20,182 bases of DNA from Saccoglossus kowalevskii. Taxonomy: Eukaryota; Hemichordata; Enteropneusta; Harrimaniidae. Below are positions 1-10,537 of the stretch, piece by piece. The position numbers and the translations under genes are program-made. The stretch covers positions 1,657-21,838 of the forward strand of contig NW_003139828.1 in the NCBI RefSeq assembly GCF_000003605.2, given 5' to 3'. The stretch's first letter is position 1; each line of letters opens with the position of its first letter. The notes beneath the pieces are model-generated. The model ran no database searches. It worked only from the letters and a program-made list of their open reading frames with translations, and was not told where the DNA came from.

Positions 1-54
1 GGTTCAGCACCATTCCGATATGTTTCACAATCCCCAACAAAGGCCCTATGCCAC

Positions 55-74
55 GGGGGGGGGGGGGGGGGGGG
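55..74 (+). repeat. Uninterrupted 20-nt poly(G) tract
   Basis: Twenty consecutive G residues follow CCAC and precede TCAGG. Such a tract can form G-quadruplex or triplex DNA and is prone to polymerase slippage, so its exact length in an assembly is uncertain. The glycine-rich reading frame across it is an artefact of the run. Confidence 0.9.
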
Positions 75-607
75 TCAGGAATGCACGTATCTCAAATTCT
101 GCTGCCAACACAATACAGTGACTGTATCAGCAGTCCAAAAATAAACATGTGCAATGGGTTGTTACAAAGTATCCATGCGTACTTTCGATTCACACGCCAA
201 AGCATATGTATACAAAGCAACATATCGGGCGGCGTTAGTGTCGGTTTTCACGGTATCTAACCATGGGGCTGTAGAGGTGGCTATACGTCATCTTCAAAGA
301 ATGAGATGTTCGCGTACATTGAATGCATGATCTCACATGGGCCAATGAATCAGTGTAGCTAGGCGTGTACTTTGCCTACACAATAAAATGAAGGAGATTA
401 AATAATCCGGGTCAAAGCAGGCCATAACAAATGACTGAGTGTTAAACAATGTGATATATATATCTAGAATATATAAAAAAAAGTCTATGTGATATTTTAT
501 TTTAAACACGATCTACATACCCATAGTGATAACAATATTCTCATTGTGCCTGCAATCTCTTTGATATATGTTTAAACAGTTCTGAATGTGGTTGGGATAT
601 AATATTA

Positions 608-638
608 CCCCCCCCCCACACACACACACACACACACA
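608..638 (+). repeat. C10 run followed by (AC)n microsatellite
   Basis: Ten C residues run directly into about ten and a half AC dinucleotides. This is a compound microsatellite in AT-rich sequence, with no associated gene. Confidence 0.9.
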
Positions 639-1455
639 TTATTAACTCATTATCACATGTCTGGGACCCGCCACAATATATCAAACAACAGTATGCCGTC
701 GCTCAACGAATGATATCACGACTGGACGTGTTGGTGGGACAATATCAGGATGTTTTCATTTTTTTCCGTTTCACAGGGTCAGAATTTACAATGGCATAGC
801 TTGAAATGATATATTTAACTTTACTACTTATACCTTAAAATCCATCATAAAATTTAATTCCCTTATTAGAGACCGACGCAAGTTGTGGAGAATGACCGAT
901 CTTTGCAATACCAGACATAGTCAGCTCAAAATATTTTTTTTTCTCATTCTTACCGCAGTTAAGCAAAGAAAACTAATATCAGAAATAATGTTGAATATGT
1001 GGTATTTTTGGGAATTAAACAGCCACACTACATCTCAGAAGTTTACCTCAGAAAATTAAAAAAATACATGGCTAAACTACCCATTAATAGTTAAACTATA
1101 AATATATATCTATATTTATCTTATATATACTCTTATTTATGAGAATTCATCAGCTTGAATACTTGTCAGCACAACTTGTCATGATAGTCTAAACTTTTGA
1201 CTTATTGTTTAAGTTACTCGTTTTATATTGAAACTGGATCGCATATTTCGGTTAACGAATATAACATACAATGAAAAGGTTATGCCACCACTGTCAAAAC
1301 TCTCACAGAGACTACATATCCATATTATGAAACGCCATTTGATTTAGGACTGATTTATTACCCTCCTTATTCATATTAGTGAATCGAAAGTCTGGGGAAT
1401 CATTGTTAGATGTTGATATAACTAACATACGTTTGACCATAAGATATCTAGACAT

Positions 1456-1467
1456 CAAGATGGCGGC
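1456..1467 (+). promoter_or_regulatory. YY1-like site (AAGATGGCGGC)
   Basis: The sequence CAAGATGGCGGC contains the AANATGGCG core of the YY1 element often found at or just after animal transcription starts. It is followed by a six-codon frame (ATG GCG GCG TCC ATT CTT, then stop), so no long protein begins here. It could mark a transcription start or a first exon whose donor I cannot identify. A chance match is quite possible. Confidence 0.25.
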
Positions 1468-1984
1468 GTCCATTCTTTGAATTGAAGTCGAGCGAGCAGC
1501 ACAAATCAACGCCGGAGACATTTGTGTTCTACAAGAACTATAACAATGCGTACAAATAAATTCGTGAATTGATGTACTCCTTCAAAGTAGAATCCAAAGA
1601 TATAATAATACATACGAAAGAAGTGATAACTCCCTTCCCGTGTCATCTGTGCTTATTCAGATATCGATTTTTTATTGTGAACTTTCATCCATTGTATAGA
1701 CAGGTACTGTCAGTGAACATTGTGTGTAAAATCGCAAAAACGAAGAATATAGTGAAAGACCACATTTTTATTTGGTGTGAATGAATAGGACGTGTGCGTT
1801 GTGTAGAGAAACTGCTGAAATCATAGACATTTTAGTTTACTACATCACCTACCAGAAAATCCGTGGAAATAATAAATTTCATTTATTACCCGTTAGGCTT
1901 AATTACAGATTACAGCCCCAAACAGAAACTAATAGAGAATATACCTGGATCCAAAGAGAACACCCAAATGTAGCATTCTTAAAG

Positions 1985-2314
1985 AAAAAGCCTCGCCTAA
2001 GGGGTCACCCCCAGGGCGATCATGCACCTGCTGCCTGCAGTTTCTCAATTCACTTTAGTTTCTGGTGCATGCAGAACAGGTTTTTTTTTTTTGCAAGCGT
2101 GTACGGAACTAAAGAGGCAGATTACAGTTTCTTTACTGGGCTTTCCTAGAAATTTTGTGTTTGGCGATCAACTCTGACTCCCGACATCACTGTAAGGCCT
2201 TTCCCTTTTTGTTGAATCGCCAGCTCAGTTTTGAATTCGCTTGATTCTTTATTGGCGGGAAGAATTTTCTCGTTTTTTCTCGACCTCATTTCTAATCTTT
2301 TCCTAGACTGTATA
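1985..2314 (+). other. Possible 5' leader of the plus-strand retroelement copy
   Basis: This stretch precedes the first gag-like ATG. It holds an 11-bp palindromic GGGGTCACCCC core near 2001, an 8-bp inverted pair (CATGCACC at 2021-2028, GGTGCATG at 2064-2071), a 12-nt T run and a pyrimidine-rich stretch leading to the ATG. The composition shifts toward that of the element near 1985. I saw no terminal repeat or target-site duplication, so the left boundary is a guess. Confidence 0.3.
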
Positions 2315-4320
2315 ATGCCTAAGTCAACGAAAAAGACTAAGAACATGCCGTCAAAATCGTCGCCACATAAGTAATGCTCTTTCTGCCACTCGGTCATGCC
2401 GTTTTGGATCCGCATATTTGGGTTGCGTGCAGGACTTGGGTTTTTGCCTCAAGGGCATTCGCGATCTATGGGATTCCCAAGTGTGGAAACTCTTTGAGGC
2501 AAGGTGGAAGGCAAGCGATCGCGAAAGGATGGTAAGCGTCTCACTAAAAAGGGAAAATCCCCAGTCATGGCTAGCGATGTGCCTGATTGTGAAAATTTTC
2601 TCCCTCCCCTTGAGAACCGATACAAGGCTTGCCTCCTATTGCAAACTGAGGGAGATTGAGAGTTGCCAAGGACCGACTCTCTGCTCAATGTAGTGGAATC
2701 AACAATCGAAGCAAGACCTTCACAACCGTTCACCAGTGGGGTGACAGAGGAGTCAGTCGCTATCTTGGAAGTACTGATGGCGGAACTTTCTCCAAGTGTG
2801 GTGTCAGTTTCTCCATGCGATATGACCAAGGTGGAAATTTACCGTTTCACTGCTTTTGTCGAGGGATCAGAGTTTCCAGTCACTGCTGTTACCGATGTCG
2901 GTATACAGCGTATTTCCACTGGGGTGCTGACATCAATGCCGAGTACTGAGGTGGGATTGGTACGGTCCTTCATGGCTAAACCAGTCCAATCCACCATGTC
3001 TTCATCAGTACCGACGCAGGCTTGCTTACATGAGTACAGGGGAAGACCTCATTGTCTTACCCTACTGATGTTAGTCACGATGAAAGGGGCTCCTTCTATG
3101 ATGATGAGATCACTTGGAAAGCCTGGATGTGTGAACTGCTCCCAAAGTGAACTCCCTCCTGCAGTCATGGGGTACAACGCAGGAGGACCTGGGGAGGGCG
3201 AGTCCAGTGAGAGGGGCACAGGCTGAAATACTGCCTGACTATGGTCAGATGTGACCATCCTACCGTTGGTCTATCAATTGAAGGATCGGGGGACATTTCA
3301 CATTAGTGGGAAAGGGAGCGTCAACTTCTCCTATAGAGGGGGACCCTCTTTCTAGAAGGGAGCGTCCCCTAAGACACGGTCCAACCAGGCTTCGTTTCCT
3401 GTGTTTCACCAAGCCGGGCAGAGTGCCCCAACTTTTGACTCTGCGAGGGAGGACTCTAGTGTTGGTACCCTTGTGCAGGGTGGTACGCAGTCCCTCTGTG
3501 GGGCGCACCTACGACTTCTGTAGCAAGGGGGTGGGCGAGTGCTTCGTCATCTCTCGCCCCTTCCTTGTCAGGACAATCACAGGCTACCCAACCAAACCGG
3601 AGCCCAGCTGACTCTTACTAATATGCATTTATGGTTGCAGCTTGTCAATCAAGCAGTGCTTGGCGTGAGATTTTTGTTCCGCGTGGGGCCGGTGGTTGGA
3701 CCCGTTTTCATCGGTGCTCCCCTCTCCCACTGCATGCGTGGAGACACCCACTGACCAACTCCCCTGGGCACCTTGTGTGGCCCAGGCTATGGAGGGGAGA
3801 TGGAGGGAGTGATTGGTACCCTTCGAGAGTAAAGGACAATAAGACTGATCCTGGTTTTGAATCAGTTCTGTCCAATGCCTGCCGTTTAGGGGAACAGATA
3901 CCCCATTGAGGCTATGTAAACCATCAAAGAGTCCCTGGTTTGGGATACTCATGCAGTACCGGAGCCTTCTCCACGATCATGGTACTCATGCCTTTGTTAA
4001 GATGGGTTGCGCGGATCTGGACGGCTGTGTTGCGTGGTAATTTGACCGGAACCAGAGCCTGCAGGTGCATCAGGCTTTACAGGCAAAACTTAAACCCATC
4101 AATTTTTTAGAATGGGTTTCTTTGGCATTAGAGCATCAATTCACGCTGTGGTTTGGTGGTTGCTGAGGATCAATATATTCAATGGAAGCAATCGTCCTTG
4201 TTGGCCAGGGTAGCTAGTCCTTCTGGCCAGCAGTTCAAACCAAAACTGCAAGGCGGCTCAGCCAATAAGTCCTCCATTCTGCACCAGAACCAGCGAGCAT
4301 CAAAGCGTGGTGGATCAACT
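2315..4320 (+). pseudogene. Decayed gag-like ORF of a DIRS-like retroelement (plus copy)
   Basis: Translation from the ATG at 2315 gives a basic Ser/Lys-rich start (MPKSTKKTKNMPSKSSPHK), then a stop. The same frame continues with CSFCHSVMP, resembling the Cys-x2-Cys...MP knuckle of DIRS-type Gag-like proteins. The reading then shifts frame several times, with stops near 2372 and 2512. A longer open stretch runs 2663-3226. The homology continues, with stops, through the AQLTLT block near 3602 to SSNQNCKAAQPIS near 4230. Compared with the minus copy it contains about 105 bp extra between about 3490 and 3600. It is a dead fragment that ends inside the gag-RT spacer where the inverted copy begins. 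Gag assignment is by position ahead of RT and is less certain than the RT call. Confidence 0.6.
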
Positions 4321-4323
4321 GGG

Positions 4324-4660
4324 TCACCTGTCTAAACACACCCTGGGGAAGATGTAGAGTGCCGTGCACAAACTGAAAGGGTGGACGGTTAAGCTTGTAA
4401 CTTTGCCCTCAGAAGGGAGATACCAGCTGCAAGAATGGTGGATGAGGATGTGAAAATATGCAGTGCTCAACTCCAATGACGCCAGCCAATCGCCGGAGGG
4501 CACTGACAAAAGCATCCGGAAGCGATTGTGCTCAACAAACCCCTTCAGCTGCCTAAGGTCTAGGACAGGACGTCGTCACTAGGCGTACCGCCCCTTTCTC
4601 CAGAAGGCTGGCTACTCCCTGCCAGGTCATCTCAGCCTTGACCTCGTCCCTCGGTAGAAG
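4324..4660 (-). pseudogene. Truncated DIRS-like reverse transcriptase, N-terminal half
   Basis: Read on the minus strand the segment gives EVKAEM...VASLLEKGAV, then after one frameshift PVLDLRQLKGFVEHNRFRML, SGDWLASLELSTAYFHILIH and finally PFSLCTALYIFPRV. These correspond in order to RT motifs of DIRS/Ngaro-type elements: the LLxKGAI block, (V/I)LDLRxLN...KFRM, GDWxxSLDLKDAYFHIPIH and PFGLxTAPxVFTxV. The invariant Asp of motif A (LDLKDAY) is replaced: here it reads LELSTAY, with Glu in the first Asp position and Ser-Thr where Lys-Asp is usual. The catalytic YLDD motif is absent because the sequence breaks immediately after FPRV, at the junction with the inverted plus copy. The enzyme is therefore non-functional. 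A retroelement RT is near certain; the DIRS family is likely. Confidence 0.8.
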
Positions 4661-6002
4661 ACCAGAGGGGAATGAGGAATCAGAGGAGGAGGAGACCAGA
4701 GGGGACTTTGTTACCCCAGAGACTCTGCTGCGAGTGTTCAGGGGTCAGAAACTCTCCTGCGCCAAGCTGGTGTTTGCTGCTTGAGGCACAATCTTAGGAG
4801 TGGGTGGGGGTCCCAGAACTCCAGCCTCCAGCACAGGAGGACGAAGACGGGGAGTCTAATCCTGAGGACTCTGGAGTCGTACCACCATCCATGCCCAGGC
4901 AGCCAGTGAAGCCTTTAAAGAGATGTCGTAGCTCCAAGGCCCCCAGAAGTGCCAGAACGTTCTATCACCAGTGCCAGAACTTCCTGCTAACAATCTTCTT
5001 CTGCCCCTTAGACCCTTCTGACCACAAGCACATAGATCCTCGCTGGTTCCGGTCCTAAGCAGGGCACTTATTGCCTGAGCCGCCCTGTGGTTTTGGTTTG
5101 AACTGTTGGCCGAAAAAGGCAAACAACCCAACAAGAATGATTGCTTCAATTGGATACATTAATCCTGAGCATCCACCAAAACAACCACCGCATCAGCTAG
5201 CCGGCCACATGTCCAAGGCAATCCCAATCCTTGCAACCCGCCTCAACAAAGGCATGAATACCAGGATGGGGTGGGGAACCCGTGAAGAAGGCGGTGACAC
5301 CGCACAAGTATCCCAAATAAGGGACCCGTTGATGGTTTGCATAGCCCTGATGGGGTATCAGCTCCCCAATGGGAGGCATGGGACAGGACTGACCCAATCC
5401 AGGATTAGTCTTCTCATCCGTCTCCCGAAGGGTACCAATTACCCCCCTCCATCGCACTCTGAGCCCCTCCATAACCTGGGTCATACGAGGTGCCCAGGGG
5501 GATTGACGAACAGATGTCTGAGAAAGGGGAGTGCCAATGAAAAATAGTTCAAAGGCAACTCCCCTATCCAGGAAGGTGGGATGACCAACAGAATGCACTA
5601 AAACAAGTTTCAAGCCAAGCACTGCCCGGTTCACAAGCTGCGTTCTAAACTGCATAATGGTAAGGGTCAGCTGGGCTTCGATTGGATGCATACCACTCTG
5701 CACAGGGTTATCAACACTGGAGCCCCCTCACAGAGTAACAAGTATGGGCACTTTGCATGGCCTGGTGAAGCAAAGGTAACAAATCCTGTTCCGACAATGC
5801 CTGAGGAAGGTGTGGGAATATCGGCGTAGGGCGCCCCCATCCAGAGGGTTCCCCCTTCATAAGTGGACGCTCTCTTTCCCACTGATGTGAGTTGTCCCCC
5901 CTGATCCTCAAATTGAGGATGGGACACATCTGACCCGAATCCTGGCGGAGAAGGGACAGGCAGCACAGCCCGTCTCCCTCCCACCGAACTCTTACCCCCC
6001 AT
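4661..6002 (-). pseudogene. Decayed gag-like region of a DIRS-like retroelement (minus copy)
   Basis: This is the region upstream of the RT fragment on the minus strand, homologous to the plus copy. It retains an open stretch of 168 codons (5703 to 5197) starting near AQLTLTIMQFRTQLVNRAVLG, and another (5149 to 4856) containing SSNQNHRAAQAIS and an Arg/Gly-rich segment. The two copies align over most of plus 3168-4300 against minus 6002-5035. The minus copy lacks about 105 bp present in the other and has no counterpart of the plus copy's first 850 bp, so it is 5' truncated near 6002. No target-site duplication was recognised at 6002. Confidence 0.6.
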
Positions 6003-9000
6003 ATTTTATTGTTTGAAAAATTCCAAAACTAAGTAGCTCAAGTGCAAATTCAGGCTATCAAAAAAGCTGCTCAAAGTTTCAGGATGTTGTGCTATATAGT
6101 TTGGGCGTTTAGAGCTTGCAACACACTGTTGTAATAGAAAAGGTGGTAGTATGTTTATGCAGCAGATTTAGGATGCTTGACGTTCTAAACATTCTACTTG
6201 TTGATTACAAAGATAACTGTTGCAGTTATTGATATACAAATTTGAAGTCTAACAAAAGATATTATAGAGATTGTGGAATTTAACATGAAGCTGACTAAGC
6301 TGCCAATACACTCTGGGATTTCCGGCCAATCTTCTGCAATATAGTCCACAGCTGATGCAGCCAACTGCAACTCTGAAATGACTAGTCCTTCAACGACATG
6401 CACATCTGATCTGGTACAGGAGATAATAATCCAACTACTGTGAACATTGTTATTGATCATCAGTGGCATACTTAGTACAAGCCCACTTCATCTGCTTGTG
6501 CAGATTTCTTGGATGACCCTTGATTCACAGCAGTGTGTACTAACTGAACCCATTTTCTGAATGCCCCTGGTTCCATAGATTGTCAGCATCATCAATTATT
6601 ATCCCATAATCCAAATGACATCAGTGAATTTGTAAACCAAACCTTTTATGAGACGTTAATCATGTAAGGTAAGAACAACAGTCAACAATCACAATGTATA
6701 TGAAACATCTAAAATTCAGTCTGGCGTGATACTAAAATACCCCATTAAAATTGAATTGACACATAAGAAGATAGTGATATGACATTAAAATAAGGAAGCC
6801 ACAGATGCTAAATAGTCAATCAACTGTTGCTGAAACTTCAATGACTGATCATAATGCAATGTTGCCATCAGCATTTGTGAGCTATATCACGTGTGGGGGG
6901 GGGGTTGCTGTTGCTATTGATGATATATTGGCTGATAGCATACAGATGAGCCCTTCAGATAACAGTCCTAACATTCTCCAAAAGGTATTTTGATTCTGTT
7001 CATGAAAGTGGTCACTGTGGCGACAGAGAGTGATAGTGATCAGTGAGCTATCGGTGGCCAAGATGAAGTTACACTGCACCTTCAGGACATTCATTCAGTG
7101 GCATTATGCTTGGTTCATTGGGTGTAAAAAGTCGGAGTTTTTAATGTAGTTCTATGTAGGCTCCTACTTGTGAAACTAGCACAGGTAGGGTTAGTGCTAT
7201 TGTCATGAGTATAAATGTTATAAAATGTTTATTCCCACACTATGTATATATGCTTCGAGTTTGATACTCCGTTGACAATGTTATGATTGAATAAACATAA
7301 AGGTGAAATATTTGGCAAGATGAACAAGTCTTTTTGATGATCAGCGTGATTGATGGATGTGATCAATTCCACACTGAGTACAAAAAGAGTACATACTACA
7401 TCAATATCATCAGTGTTAAAGTATGAATGGAGAGATGTCAATACTTGAATGTGAATGAAATCAGACAAGCCATGCCTGAGAAACGGTTGATGACATATTC
7501 AATTGTTATTTTTTAATGTTCTTTAAAACAAAAATGATCGCTAGTCAGTCGATGTTCAACCAAATTAAAAGCAAGTCGACGAGCATCCCATCATAACTTG
7601 TATTTGTATCAACTACGAACAAGATCAGTTTAGGCATGTCCGAAAAATTACAATACACACATGAATGGACGTAAACCAAAACTAGTTATTGTTTCTGGCT
7701 TCATTGCATAGAGACTAATTATGATAGCATTATTTTGCAGCTTATTGATTATGTGTATTGTCATGAATAAATAACTTGGATGTCAAGATGTGGAATTGAG
7801 TAGAAATCTTATTGTATAGTGAACCACTTTAAAATACTTGGAAATACTTCGGGCGACGTTCGACCTAGAATTAATATTGTTAGCGGTTTAATACCGAAGA
7901 CTAGCATAATTGAATACAGCATAAACTGTATTACTAATGACCGATCGAGTATTTGCCCATACAAATTGTGTAAACTTTTGAAAATCCCCCACTAGTCATT
8001 TGTATAGACTAAGTTTGGTAACATGTGCCTTCAATAAGAAACGACATGTGTTATTGAAGCCCACTGACATTGTGACTAGTGATACAAAGTTTACGTTCGG
8101 TTATTTAACTAAGGTTGTAACCAAAGTAATACATATTGGTTATTAATGTTTTAAAAATATTTGTGTTCTCCTCATACATGTTAAACTAATGTTGATGATG
8201 TATTTCCAATGAGTGCCGAGCAACGGCTGAAAAAGGTGTTACCGCTCAATGCAAGATCAAGTGTGATGACCTGTTGCTATGACAATAAATAATTAGACGG
8301 AAGCATGATTTGAATCTGGTTAAAAAACAATTAACAAATGAACAAAATTGACACGCAAATTAAAAGCATTTCGAATAAAACGAAATAAGTTAAATACGTT
8401 AAGTCACATAGTCTTCAGTTGACTTGAGTTTGTTGGAGAACGTTGCGGTCTTTATGGTTTACATTAATTAAAAGGTTGGATATCGCTGTCTACCTGGAGA
8501 ATAGTCTGAATCTTTACAACCCAACTACATCTATACACATACTGTATATGCAGGCTTCTATCGAAGAGTTATGTGCCCCTCCCCGAATATATATAATTTA
8601 TCAGCTGGAGATCTTGTTTAACTTTGCATGATGTCACGTTTCTCTTGTATATTTTCTAGTGGAACACTAATCCTTGTCGATGATAACAATGAGGAAGATC
8701 ATTGGTGTAATTGTGTTCGTTTATTGCTCACTGCATGAGTGGTTGGCGGTCAGGTAGAATTGTTTGGCCATTAGTGAATTGTTTGATTACACTTTTCTAA
8801 GTGAGATGAATAGTAGATAAGGCTGGAACTGCTGTGATGGCATTGCCATAAGAGCATGGTGTAGAACTTTTATTTTGTAATTCATAAATAGCTTTTCATT
8901 GCAACTGAATTCTTATTATTTCCATTATTGGTGCAAATAAGATCAACGGTAGTGTGGAGCGTCGGATCTTGAGTGCGAGTATAATTTGACATTTCTTTGG

Positions 9001-9529
9001 AGGTCTGCTGTAATATTAGGGCACCTGGTCATGCTGTATGCGAGGCACAATGAGTTTACCATGCTGAGAGCATATAAATGGCAATTTGAAACATAGTTTA
9101 GCGGGTTCATCGATGAGAGGTCAAGTTTATGTGAATAGCTGTTAGTAATCAATACAACACTGTTGCACAATCAGGAGTTAAGTTGTAGAACTAATAAAGA
9201 GCTCATTGCATTTAACAGGAGCAATGGGGCGCTGGGTTAACTTATTGGTCGGACTTGTACCTTGAATGAGGCGTGAGTGATGTAAGAATAGCAGGCGAGC
9301 TTTCACAGTCATGTCTAACTTTTAGAAAATATTTGAATCACAGATCTATTTCAAACTCATTTTGCTCATGCAAGTACACATGAATTGATTATTAAAAAAA
9401 GATTAATATCTTAATTAACGCAAGTACGGTATAGTTAAATTTATGATTTGTTTTGATTTTCTGAATATATTGTTAAATGCGTATGTAATTATAAAGGGCG
9501 ATTTTGACTATAGTACATTGTTAATTGTT
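6003..9529. other. AT-rich non-coding region, includes likely TRAF 3' UTR
   Basis: I find no gene I can support. Open frames near 6194-6469 (-), 6805-6993 (+), 6882-7094 (-) and 7229-7468 (-) are short and match no family I know. A ten-G run lies at 6895-6904. The right end, adjoining the TRAF stop codon at 9530, probably holds that gene's 3' untranslated region on the minus strand. Confidence 0.55.
8869..8874 (-). terminator. Candidate polyadenylation signal AATAAA for the TRAF-like gene
   Basis: TTTATT on the plus strand reads AATAAA on the minus strand, about 655 nt beyond the TRAF stop codon. I did not see a closer canonical hexamer on that strand. Variant signals, such as ATAAAT near 9440, could be used instead, so the true 3' end is uncertain. 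Confidence 0.3.
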
Positions 9530-10537
9530 TCACATGTCGGTCGTATCAACAATAATTTTAATAAAAGCTACATCATCCTTTACGTATTGCCGTCCTGGTG
9601 TGTCTATCGTGTTTAGTGGCATAAATAGTGGACATCCAGAAGCGATATTCATGTGTTCTTTAGGACGTTTAAATGAAGTGGAAGAAGGATCGGGTCGAAA
9701 TGCATCAATCACGTGTTCCCGATTAGATTGATCCAACCACATCAAAGTGACTTTCTGTCTAAATGGCCATTTTAAGATTGCGTCATACTCTCCTTTCATC
9801 ACTACAAAGAACAGAGACACGTGATTCCCCTTCCCCATACCGTCTCCATTTAAATAAATCCTAGCGCATAATTTGTAACCATGACGATCAGTGAAGAAAT
9901 ACGGCGAGTATATGGAAAGTGCTCGGCCGGAAATAGCGTCACGTCTCTTTCTAGCGAAATCGCTAATCTTCCAAAGTAAAATCCCGTTGTATGACGTCAT
10001 CTCAAGGGAGTGGATTCTCAAATCTTGCTCTGCCAATGCTACGTCTTTCAACGAAATACTGCGGTCCTGAGCCTTGCACTGGCGCTCCAGTAATTGTATC
10101 ATTTCATTCAACTGTTCCCCATTTTCTTGGAGTTTTTTTGTAGTCTCGGAATTGCTGTCGACGTTTTCATTCAACATCGCCACAATCTCTTGTGACGTGC
10201 TAACCTTTCTGTCTATTACAACTAATTTGTGATTTAACTGTCGTACCTCGTTGTTTATTTTCTCGGCTTGATCAGTATCTATGTTGACGTCAGTGTGGTT
10301 CTTTTTCTCGGCATCAATGTGACGCTGAAGGTCAGCTTCAACTTTATGCAGACGTGTCTCTATCGTTTGGATATCAGCCGTAGAATGTTCGACAGACGTG
10401 CACAGTTGACGTGTTTGCACATTGCGTTCTTCTAAGGAGGCCATCGCATTCCCTAACTCGATGGTTTTTGAAAGTATCAGGTCAGTGTGATGTTGAATTT
10501 CGTAAACGTTGTTATCTGCCTCTTTACCCATTTCCAC
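9530..10537 (-). CDS. TRAF-like exon 7: coiled coil and TRAF-C/MATH domain
   Basis: A 1008-bp exon for residues 226-560, entered at TTTGTACACAG|GTG. Residues about 245-405 form a heptad-rich helix that would trimerise the protein. The MATH domain follows: YNGILLWKI, the GYKLCARIYLNGDG strand, SLFFVVMKGEYDA, WPFRQKVTL, NREHVIDAFRPD and SGCPLF. Arg451 and Tyr453 sit where TRAF2 uses Arg393 and Tyr395 to bind receptor peptides. The receptor-binding serine trio is Ser511-Thr512-Ser513, with a Thr in the middle. It ends IVDTTDM, as TRAF C-termini do. Confidence 0.95.
   Translation of the reverse strand: MEMGKEADNNVYEIQHHTDLILSKTIELGNAMASLEERNVQTRQLCTSVEHSTADIQTIETRLHKVEADLQRHIDAEKKNHTDVNIDTDQAEKINNEVRQLNHKLVVIDRKVSTSQEIVAMLNENVDSNSETTKKLQENGEQLNEMIQLLERQCKAQDRSISLKDVALAEQDLRIHSLEMTSYNGILLWKISDFARKRRDAISGRALSIYSPYFFTDRHGYKLCARIYLNGDGMGKGNHVSLFFVVMKGEYDAILKWPFRQKVTLMWLDQSNREHVIDAFRPDPSSTSFKRPKEHMNIASGCPLFMPLNTIDTPGRQYVKDDVAFIKIIVDTTDM

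Larger units (their letters stand above)
1..1980. other. AT-rich non-coding flank, no gene seen
   Basis: I see no supportable gene here. The open frames are short, lack splice-compatible neighbours and resemble no family I know. The region holds a 20-nt G run, a C-run/(CA)n microsatellite, many short A and T runs and one YY1-like site, listed separately. An exon too short or too diverged to recognise by eye cannot be excluded. Confidence 0.6.
2315..6002. mobile_element. Tail-to-tail inverted pair of decayed DIRS-like retroelement fragments
   Basis: Two related copies face each other. The plus copy reads rightward from the ATG at 2315 to about 4320. The minus copy reads leftward from 6002 to about 4335. 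Matching landmarks are: plus 3168 onward (ATGGGGTACAA...) with minus 6002; GTGGGAAAGGGAGCGTC at about 3306 with GTGGGAAAGAGAGCGTC on the minus strand near 5884; the GCCCAGCTGAC block at about 3602 with minus about 5670; the peptide block AQLTLT...LVNxAVLG in both; and SSNQNxxAAQxIS near plus 4230 and minus 5110. The minus copy continues past gag into an RT with DIRS-type motifs, while the plus copy stops at the junction. No RNase H, methyltransferase or tyrosine recombinase remains, and frames are broken throughout. The island is visibly richer in GC than its flanks. DIRS affiliation rests on the RT motifs and the gag zinc-like motif. Confidence 0.75.

Noticed and set aside
5071-5547. 158-codon plus-strand frame
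   Set aside because: It is antisense to the minus-strand retroelement gag region, which has the homologous partner copy. It is a shadow frame.
6194-6469. Minus-strand frame containing SELQLAASAVDYIAEDWPEIPE
   Set aside because: The stretch looks protein-like, but the rest of the frame is low-complexity hydrophobic and AT-driven, and no splice partner was visible.
6807-6987. Exon-like open segment on + (ETSMTDHNAMLPSAFVSY...NILQK) ending at an AAAG|GTATTT donor-like site
   Set aside because: It spans a ten-G run, no compatible neighbouring exon was found and the peptide matches no family I know. Chance openness over about 60 codons is likely.
9986-9998. A second TGACGTCA CRE
   Set aside because: It lies inside the coding sequence of the TRAF exon (Met-Thr-Ser) and is explained by the protein.
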